The notes beneath the pieces are model-generated. The model saw nothing but the letters and a program-made list of their open reading frames with translations, was not told the DNA's origin and ran no database searches. From Silene conica (Eukaryota; Streptophyta; Magnoliopsida; Caryophyllales; Caryophyllaceae): a DNA stretch of 64,000 nt. Shown in pieces: positions 56,570 through 64,000 of this stretch. Numbering within the stretch: the stretch's first letter is position 1; every line of letters begins with the position of its first letter. A program made the translations under genes and the position numbers. The stretch covers positions 1,326,649 through 1,390,648 of the forward strand of contig CM055312.2 in the NCBI GenBank assembly GCA_029255685.2, given 5' to 3'.

Positions 56570-59500
56570 ATGGCGAATCAAGGTGCTAAAAAGAGAAAGG
56601 AAGAGAATGCCCGTCATATATCAAATCTTCTTCGCGTTATAATTGCTTGCAATGTAATTTCCCGTTTCCCTTTTTTCTATGTTTTAGATTGTTTATCTGG
56701 ATGTACTAGTTTTATATGATTTGATTGGGATTGAAGTTCTCAAATTTGTAAGTCTAGTCATGATTGTTTAAGGGTCTCTGTGTTGGTATCACCAAGGTAA
56801 GGCTTGCTTCCCCCTTGAGCCGCGATATGCGATTGTGGATTTGTGGTAATGTTCTTGGATTTATATGGAGGGTTTTTCTCATCCATCATGCAATTCTAGC
56901 CAGCGTCAGGTTGGTGTGCCGCCGTGCCGGTGTTGGTCCAGTGTTTACTGAGAGGCTTCATGTAGTCTCATATATATAGCTTTACTGTTTTGTGTCGGAA
57001 TATTTTAGGGTAGAAGCTTCTGTCAATCATTTAAAGTATAGTGGAATCATCTAAATTTCTGATGATTCGAATTTCACTGTCAGGTTGTCTACATCTTAGT
57101 GAGGATGATTATTTATCGTTCTTCTTTTACATGGAAGCACTGGATTGGTTTGATTCTGACATCAGCTACCTATGTAATTCCATATAAACGACTCGCTAGC
57201 ATGGCAATGCCAGCATACACAGATGATGGTGAGCTTATCGATGGAGGGTATGATATGAGTACTGGAGGAATTTGTGGGTATGACAGTATGCCTTTTTTTA
57301 ATCATGCGTTCTTTCTATTCGTTAAACATTCTCCTGGACTCCTTGTTGGAATGGTTACTCCATGAACTTGTCTTGGATTCTTTTTGCAAAAACCAAAATT
57401 TCAATGTTATTTATTTATTTATAGAAAAAACATATTTTTTTGTGACGGAGTACTTGTTCGCTGTAAACTGGCGAAGTTTTGTATTGGGGGTTATTTTTGC
57501 ATTCTCTGAGTTATACCAATTTTATGGATTTTTCGACTATGTTTGAAGAATAAATACTCTGCTCTTAAGTGATTTTAACTCATTGCAGGTACTTTCATGA
57601 CATAATCTACATAACATGTTTTGTTCAGATTGCCTCCCTCGTCTCTGAAAAGTTTTGGTACACGTTTTTAGTGGTAAGCCCTTTGCTTTAGTTTTTGCTC
57701 TCTTGCTATCTGCATGTCCTATGGTCTTTGTTAAATGTTGTCTAATATTTAAATCTATGACGATTGAGGTCGCCACTTTTCAAAAACTTTGTTATCAGGA
57801 TAGGATAGTTTCTGTTTTTGGATTCTTAAACTTTAGGTTGAGATAAGACTTTTAATAATGGCATTGGGGTTTTTACCCTATAGTGTTGGTTATTAGTGAG
57901 CCTTTAGGACTTAGGCTCAGACTTCAGAAATGTGAGATGATAGTAGGGCTTGCTTCGAGAAGGGTTGACATTGTCTCCTAAGATATTAAAAGCTTACGCA
58001 TCCGACTTTCAGTTGCAGGTATAAGGTGACAACTTTTCTGCTTAGACAGTCATGAAAGTCATGACATTCTTATTATTAGATCAAAGGATTTGAACATCTT
58101 TGGATCAAACCGTTTCCACCTTTGTTGATCAATCATTTAGACTAGGGGTAATACTGATCAAATCCCTCTAATATGACAAATTACCTTGTAGCGGGAAAAC
58201 ATCCAAAACCCTATACTCTGATTTCACCTAGGAATTTTCATCAGATTGTGTTCTCCCTGTGATCAGAGTCAGGATATACTACTGTGCAGTGGGAAACCTG
58301 CCAAAGCCTTGTACTGATCCGATGGAAATTTTCATCAGATTGTCTTCTCGGCTTCAGGGATATGAATTCAGTGGGTTACAAAATGTGTATTTTTAAGGTC
58401 TTTGTATAGTGATTTTCTCGATAAACTTGAGATAATTTGGAGGTTCGTACATTTTTGGCTAGTTATGATTGTATCCTCAATCACGAGGGGATATCAGGGA
58501 AGCAGTAATTATGACCGTTTTTTTAGAATTTTAGGTAGGTCAAAAACTGTGATAAGTACTCCTAAATTGTTTTGATGGATCAAACCTCTTCTGGTGTTTG
58601 AAGTTTTGAACTAGTCTTACTTGTCTGGTTAATTCATATGCATTATCATAGGATGGGTTATAAAGCTGCTAGGAATCGCATAACGTAGATGTTTTCTTTG
58701 GCTGGAGTGTTTCCTGGGCCAGTGACTGTTCGCTCCTTCATGTCCACGCCATTCAATAGTGTCCAGAAACAAAAGCTCTGTTCAACGCAACAATGATTTG
58801 TGTTTGCATGATTTTTAACGATATTCATTACTTGCTCCTCTCATCAAGTTCTTACACGAGCTTTTGTTGAACCAAATGAACTTGTTTTCCGTTGTTCTAA
58901 TGCAGATGTTTGAATCTCCTCGTGTTATCTTTTTTTTTTTTTTTTTCCTTTTTGGATCCTAGGTTTCCAAGAAAATATGTCACTGAATTTAAGGCATTAC
59001 CGCGATGTTGATTTGATCCTAGGTTTCCAAGACTTGTGTTCCAATTTTCTGTGTTTTTATGAGATGAAATTGAAGCTTGTTCCTTGTCATATCTCCGCAT
59101 GTTTTAATTTTTAACTAGTTTTCTTCCGACTAGAAAGATTTACGAATTTGTGGTGAGTGACCACATGGATTACGGAGCTCGTGTAGATTACGCCATTATG
59201 GGAGTCAATTACAATGGATCTTATAATCTTAGACAGTACATTTTTTCTGGAGAGCATTCTGCTGAAAGTTGTGGGATCATACAGACAGAAAACGTCTTAT
59301 GTTTTTATGTTAGGTTTAGTTTTCGATTGTAGTGAACGTGCGATAGCTGAATAATTATTTTGTACTTTTGACGGTAATTCTCAGACCCAGAATTGTCCAA
59401 TAACATTACCTCAATGGCAAGATGAAACTTGCATCGAGAACCGCATCAAAGGACTGATACTTCACAATTGAAAGAAGCGCAACCATTTTAGTGGGTCATT

Positions 59501-61271
59501 TTTGGTTTATTCCATCATTCTCCCTAACCAAAGAGTAATGAGTCTTTTGCTCCATTAAAAATGGAAAATATTAGTGCTTAATGACACTCGAGTTGTGCAC
59601 TAAGCTAAAAATGTTAGTGCTTAATGATACTCGAGTTGCTCATGTTTGCAAGCTGAAGCCAATAATGAAAAGTGTATCACTATGTAGTATGTGTACTGTT
59701 TCTTTTATCATCTGCGTCCATCTATGTTTGTGGTGGCGCTTTTGGGTAGCTTGACATGTTCTTGTTCCTTCTACAAACTGTCTTCTGACTTACTTGCTAT
59801 GTCCCTATCTAGATACCAGGATTTGCATTTTATAAAGTATCGGGTTTCATCAAAGGATTCCTGTTCTTTTTGGATAGATAAAAAACTGTGATAAGTATTC
59901 CTAAATTGTTTCGACTGTGACCGTTTGATTAGCTAAAGGATAAAATCTCTCCTGGTGTTTGAACTAGTCTTACTGGTCTCTGGTTAATTCCTCCTCTCGT
60001 CAAGTTCTTATGCGAGCTTTCATTCTACCAAATGAACTTGTTTTCTATTATTTTAGTGCAGATGTTTGTATCTCCTAGTGTCGTCTTTTTATTCTCCTTT
60101 CTCTTTGAAAGATCCTAGCTTTCCAAGTTAATCTGTTAAGACTGTCACTCAATTTAAGGCATTATGTTATTTTGATTCGATCTACCTGTGTTCTATTCAC
60201 CTGTAAAATTTTGGAGAGTTATGGTCCAATTTTCTGTGTTGGTATGAGGATGAAATGGATGCTTGTTCCTGGTCATATCTCCGCAAGTTTTGACTTTTAA
60301 CTAGTTTTCTTCGGACTAGAAAGATCAACGAATTTGTAGTTAGTGACCACATGTATTGGGAGCTTGTGTAGATTACACCAGTATGGGCCGTGGGCGTCAG
60401 TTACAGTGTACATTGGCAGAGGTTATATTATTCAATGGATCTTGTAATTTTATACAGTACATTTTTTTCTGGAGAACATTTCGCAGAATATTATGGGATC
60501 AGTTTTGATCTATGTTACTCAGACTCATTTAGAAGTATCCGACATGGGTACGTCCAAGTGTCGGACTTGACTATTTTATTGAAAAATATGCATATTTTGT
60601 TCCAAAATGAGGTGTCTAGTGTCATACCCATGTCCAGTGTCGAGTGTTGGACACGGGTACACTGGGAAATTAGAAGAGTCGGAGTAACATAGGTACTTTT
60701 GATTGTAGTGAACTTGCGATGGCTGAATAATTACTTTGTAGTGTCACGGTAATTCTATGTCCACTAAGCTAGCTAAAAAAATTAGTGTTTGATGACACCC
60801 GAGTGGCCGAGTTGCTCATGTTTGCAAGTTGAAGCCAATCGTGAACAGTGTATCAGTATCACTATCGACACTATGTAGTATGTATACCGTTTCTATTCTC
60901 ATTCGCATCCATCTATGTTTGTCGAGGTACATTTGGGTAGTTTCTATTGACATGTTTTTGTTCGTTCGACAATCTACCTTCTGACTTACTGGCTATGTCT
61001 CTATCTAGATACCAGGATTTGCGATTTATAAAGCATCGGGTTTAATCGAAGGATTCCTGTCATGTCGTTCTGAGGTAACTTCCTCTTCACAAAGTTGTTC
61101 ATGAAGGGTGTGTATATGTTTGGCCAAGATACTTCTTGTCATTTCTATTTTGCTGATAATTTCTGTACGGAACTTTAGGGAGGGGAGGAGGATGAAAAGA
61201 CCCGTAAAAAGCGGGAAAAAATGGAAAGGAAAGCTTCGAGACCCAAATTTGGTAGAACAAGGACCAGATAG
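56570..61271 (+). CDS. TMEM208: TMEM208/SND2 homologue, ER membrane targeting factor
   Basis: Small multi-span ER membrane protein, homologue of human TMEM208 and yeast Snd2 in the SRP-independent (SND) targeting route. Exons: 56570-56653, 57084-57277, 57589-57673, 61009-61074, 61179-61271. Total 522 nt, 173 residues, the human length. Start MANQGAKKRKEENARHISNL, then hydrophobic VIIACNVVYILVRMIIY. SSFTWKHWIGLILTSATYVI and IPYKRLASMA follow, then DGGYDMSTGGICGYFHD, IIYITCFVQIASL, FWYTFLVIPGFAIY, and a basic tail EKTRKKREKMERKASRPKFG. All junctions are GT-AG and phased. Intron 3 is 3.3 kb because a block containing exon 4 is duplicated; the exon 4 used here is the second copy (61009), because only it has a working donor (GAG|GTAACT). 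The first copy is listed separately. The 5' leader carries its own intron. Confidence 0.95.
58541..59877 (+). repeat. Tandem duplication containing TMEM208 exon 4, copy A
   Basis: Starts 'aaaaactgtgataagtactc' and aligns throughout with 59878-61070. Shared landmarks in order: 'ttgaactagtcttact', 'ccaaatgaacttgttttc', 'tgcagatgtttg', 'ctagttttcttc(c/g)gactag', 'agtgaccacatg', 'acagtacat', 'gctgaataatta' and 'tatctagataccaggattt'. Divergence suggests an old event. Copy A has the empty site of the element inserted in copy B. Confidence 0.88.
59813..59881 (+). pseudogene. Decayed duplicate of TMEM208 exon 4, or cryptic terminal exon
   Basis: The acceptor is intact (CTATCTAG). It reads IPGFAFYKVSGFIKGFLFFL then DR and a stop at 59879-59881, in the same phase as the true exon 4 (IPGFAIYKASGLIEGFLSCR). 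The donor is gone. If it were used as a last exon, the protein would lose the basic tail (KTRKKREKMERK). More likely it is skipped. Confidence 0.8.
59878..61070 (+). repeat. Tandem duplication containing TMEM208 exon 4, copy B
   Basis: Second unit; contains the functional exon 4 (61009-61074) and a 183-bp inserted element at 60510-60692 that copy A lacks. Confidence 0.88.
60510..60692. mobile_element. 183-bp TIR element (CTATGTTACTC type) with an empty-site paralogue
   Basis: Left CTATGTTACTCAGACTCATT, right complement CTATGTTACTCCGACTCTTC, with inner words 'tccgacatgggtacgtccaa' and 'gttggacacgggtacac'. The left flank '(g)ttttgat' recurs after the element as '(c)ttttgat', consistent with a 7- to 8-bp duplication (hAT-like). 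Copy A of the block has 'gttttcgattgtagtgaac' at the matching place (about 59318) with no element. Confidence 0.8.
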
Positions 61272-61840
61272 GCCTGTCAAAGTGATGGAATGTCGCGATT
61301 CTAACCAAATTATCGATTGCCAGTGATGTAGACCAGATACAAGTAGAACTTCAGCGAGGTGTGTATTTTCTTGATCAATAGTCGTGATATATCAGAACTG
61401 TAGAATTGTTGGGTATGTTCAATGAAGATAAATCAATAGTTTAGTAGACTCGAGACTTATTCTGTTGTATTTTTGTCGCCCATACATGAATCTTTCGGTG
61501 TAATGATATCCTTCATGTCGCAAATCCTACGGCCTTGAAACCGATAGAATTATAGAGAGATTGAGAGTCATCTTGATATTTTGTCGAATTTTACACGGTT
61601 TCCGAGGTTCTATATGTGGTTTGCGCTTTTTAACCCGTTCATAATAGCCATTTGCCTGTTATATGTTACAGTATTTGATGTATAGAAGCATTCTGTTACC
61701 TCCTTGTAATCAGCGTTAGATCAGTTAAGTGTTACGTCTAGGGTAGGGCTGTTAATGAGACGAGACAGCTCGCGGGCAACTCGAGCTCGGCTCGGTCACA
61801 GCTCGGCTCGTGTGAGATTAGGCTTACATACATCTGACTT
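61272..61840. other. TMEM208 3' region and intergenic
   Basis: 3' UTR-like AT-rich DNA; from 61,745 a short GC-richer patch 'cgagctcggctcggtcacag'. No gene seen. Confidence 0.5.
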
Positions 61841-61844
61841 CCTA

Positions 61845-63060
61845 ATAGAGATGGAGAATATGGAGAACTAGCTCTGTCAAAATTTGTCTAGACCCGTAAA
61901 GGCGTAAGCCCAGCCACCCCGCTTTTTCCCGTGTCAAGACCCAAAATCCGTAAATCTTGCCCAGCAACCTGATGTGACCTGGCCGGGACCAACCCACGCA
62001 ACCAGTTTGACAGATTATGGAGAAAAGAGTGTAATTCAGGTGACAGGGACTATAATGTGTTAGGTTCCAGGACACACACAGTAGATAAGCTTATAGTACT
62101 CGACTCCCGGTACACACTGTAGCTTACTGTCCATTGATGATTGAAAGACTTTGAACTTCAGAGATGTCTGAATAAGTTTACAAGCTGGATAATATTCAAT
62201 TTCGGCGTGAAAATTTGATCGAGTTGATTGCACACTTGTATACGGTGGAGGTACGATTACATTATCGTTCCTTCATACGGAGTGTTAGCCTCTCGGTATT
62301 ACTTTATTTTTTTCCAGAGATTAGGCAAAACATACAATCCGACTTCCTAACCGTTCCCGTTTTTCCCAGTGTCAACACCCAAAACCCATAAATCTCGACC
62401 AATGCCCTGAAACGACCCAACCTGATCCGCCCCGCATAACCTGTTTGACAGATCTATTGTAACAACCCGACCCGCCACTGTCGTAACACAAACCTAATAA
62501 GATGGATGTGCACTTTTGGGCCCGTTAATTGTCCTCACTTAAGCCCAAAAGCACAAGGCTTTGTTACTAAGTGGTGGGTGGAAGTTATTATAAACATATC
62601 ACAAGCCTCACATTCTATCGATGTGGGACAACTTTTCTCTCATACTCTTGGGGTATTACATCTATGAAGAAGAGAGTGTAATTCAGGTGACAGGGTTAAT
62701 AAATAATGTGTTGTTACTTGTTAGGGACCAGGACACACAGTAGATAAGCTTAAAGTACTCGACTTTTTGCAGTGTCGAAACCCAAAACCCGTAAATGGTG
62801 GACAAGGACCTGAAATGACCCGACCCGACCCAACTCGCACGGCCAATTTGACAGATAATGGAGAAGAGAGTGTAATGTAAATGTAATTTTCGGGTGATAG
62901 GGACAATAATGTGTTAGGTTCCAGGACACACACAGTAGATAAGCTCATAGTACTCTCCTTTTCTGGGCACACAATGTAGAGGCTACTGTCCGTTGATGAT
63001 TGAAATATATTTTGTATTGCAGAGATGTCTCAATTGTTTACAGCTTGGACAACATTTAAA
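61845..63060. repeat. Three tandem units, one split by an inserted LTR-type element
   Basis: Units A (about 61,913-62,230), B (62,355-62,762, interrupted) and C (62,763-63,060). Shared order: 'gtcaagacccaaaa(t/c)ccgta', 'cctgaaatgacccgacc', 'tttgacag', 'gagagtgtaattcaggtga', 'caggacacacacagtagata' and 'agcttatagtactcgac', with the tail 'tactgtcc(a/g)ttgatgattga' in A and C. Unit function unknown. Confidence 0.82.
62458..62660. mobile_element. Solo LTR or TRIM-like element, 203 bp, with a 5-bp duplication
   Basis: Begins TGTAACAACCCGACCCGCC and ends TTGGGGTATTACA, giving TG...CA ends with inverted TGTAA/TTACA. It is flanked by TCTAT at 62453-62457 and 62661-62665. A 5-bp duplication with TG...CA is the LTR-retrotransposon mark. 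The text 'tcgatgtgggacaacttttc' is common in such plant elements. Removing it restores unit B of the surrounding triplicate. The orientation is undetermined. Confidence 0.85.
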
Positions 63061-63165
63061 TGTCCTTCATTAATTTTCTTGATTGATTGATTGATTTTAC
63101 AACATCCACTATTTCCATTGTGGTGTGCTTTACACAACAAAGATGAATAGAAGTACATAAATGAA

Positions 63166-63345
63166 TCATGATAACTGGGTTAAACCTTAAAACTTGTAGA
63201 AATGCAGGTTCGACTACCAGTTGGGGCGATGACCCTTGGCCACTGCTGTTCCGGACGGGGGTGGCTTACATGGTGTGGTGGTGCGGGAATGCATAATCCC
63301 GGGTATTCAACCCCTTCGTCATAAAAAACCCAAAAAAAAACACGA
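63166..63345 (+). mobile_element. SINE (second family), plus orientation
   Basis: TGATAACTGGGTTAAACC, then the B-box-like GGTTCGACTACC, GGCGATGACCCTTGGCCAC, GGTGCGGGAATGCATAATC, CCCCTTCGTCAT and an A-rich tail. It is clearly the same family as 45169-45347. The B box is intact; the A box is uncertain. Confidence 0.8.
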
Positions 63346-63540
63346 TTAGACTGCAATGGCTATAGATCGAAGCCATAAAGTTTGGAATGTTGATCTTAGA
63401 TGCCGATTTTAAGAACCATCTATACAAAGTTAGTAATGTCTTGTTATAGAAAGTTGAAAATAAATTCATTCAAAAGCATTCATACGCTGTCGTCTAATGA
63501 ATTCGAGAACTTTTATAGAAAAACTACGATACATGATCAA

Positions 63541-63762
63541 GGCTCTGTTCTTTCTGGCTTAATTTTAGCTCATTTGAGTTTGTTTAGCTTTATTCCGTTA
63601 AGTTTTATTTACGCTCAATCAATTATGTTCAGTTTATCTCTTCACTAAATTAATTTTTAATTCAACTAAATTCATTTCACCTCAGTTCCGCTCAATTTAG
63701 TTTAATTAAGCTCTAGTCTATTTAATTCAATTTAGTTCGTTTCAGCCGAAAAAAACAGGGCC
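63541..63762. mobile_element. hAT-like MITE, 222 bp
   Basis: Starts GGCTCTGTTCTTTCTGGCTT and ends AGCCGAAAAAAACAGGGCC, inverted ends of the GGCCTGTT type. The interior is rich in 'tcaatttagttc'-like words. Its left half is repeated at 54769-54850. No certain target duplication. Confidence 0.72.
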
Positions 63763-64000
63763 TAACTAAACTTGTCCTTTGTATGAGAGCATGTGTCAGA
63801 GTGTCAGACCCATTTGCCCAGAAGCGAGCCGTCGTGGCCGTGGGATTGGACTTTGAGGGAGAAAAGAATAGTGTGACGGGTTAACAAACATAAAACGCGC
63901 CACATAATTTGAGCATACGATTTTTACGATATACCCTACAGGAAAAAAAAAACCATAGTCCTTGTTAATGTAGGGACGTCTGAGTCTCTACCGTGCTTCA
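63763..64000. other. Intergenic right edge
   Basis: No feature recognised. Confidence 0.5.

Noticed and set aside
62458..62660. Cassandra TRIM
   Set aside because: Size and ends fit a TRIM LTR, but no 5S rRNA-like promoter segment is visible.
1..64000. tRNA or rRNA genes and CRISPR arrays
   Set aside because: Looked for tRNA-like boxes and regular spaced repeats; only SINE-associated B boxes and ordinary tandem repeats were found.

Overview
This is a window of plant nuclear DNA. The genes have short exons with GT-AG introns, the intergenic DNA is AT-rich, and many small DNA transposons lie inside introns. The proteins include a chloroplast-envelope quinone oxidoreductase homologue, a mitochondrial PPR protein, FKBP15 and FKBP62/ROF1, which point to a dicot. 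I cannot name the species from sequence alone; Caryophyllales is only a guess. There is no bacterial, viral or CRISPR content.

Layout. 1-4,880 has no gene: an AT-rich tandem repeat at the left edge, then several MITEs. 4,888-15,479 holds two tandem minus-strand copies of a CEQORH-type oxidoreductase. Both have four exons, and exons 1, 3 and 4 have identical coding lengths. They are separated by a non-autonomous Helitron candidate and a 5'-truncated LINE with a 14-bp target-site duplication. 16,602-19,430 (minus) is the HIT-zinc-finger DEAD-box helicase RH41 (DDX59 type). 20,081-21,087 is a Mutator-like element carrying one 72-nt leucine-rich-repeat exon in antisense. 21,100-24,600 is non-genic, with several short tandem repeats. 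24,628-33,315 (minus) is a 20-exon gene for a largely disordered plant protein of unknown function.

38,236-51,958 (plus) holds three genes in a row: a mitochondrial PPR protein resembling Arabidopsis At3g25210, the ER prolyl isomerase FKBP15 (At3g25220 type) and the co-chaperone FKBP62/ROF1 (At3g25230 type). Order and orientation match consecutive Arabidopsis locus numbers, so this looks like an old microsyntenic block. 54,096-54,767 (plus) is a two-exon gene for a small, probably plastid-targeted, single-span membrane protein. 56,570-61,271 (plus) is TMEM208/SND2, an ER targeting factor; its fourth coding exon lies in a tandemly duplicated 1.2-1.3 kb block whose first copy has decayed. 61,272-64,000 is repeats: a triplicated unit, one copy split by a TG...CA element with a 5-bp duplication (solo LTR or TRIM), then a SINE and a MITE.

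Together: three products act in protein folding or the ER (FKBP15, FKBP62, TMEM208), two in organellar or nuclear RNA work (PPR, RH41) and two in plastid redox (CEQORH copies). There is no operon-like logic. The structural interest lies in the transposable elements: six with clear or near-perfect target-site duplications, others intronic, nested, or carrying a gene fragment. Exon coordinates were worked out by hand from splice sites and reading-frame phase. The CDS lengths add up to whole codons in every gene; one junction (exon 5/6 of the 24,628-33,315 gene) remains ambiguous.
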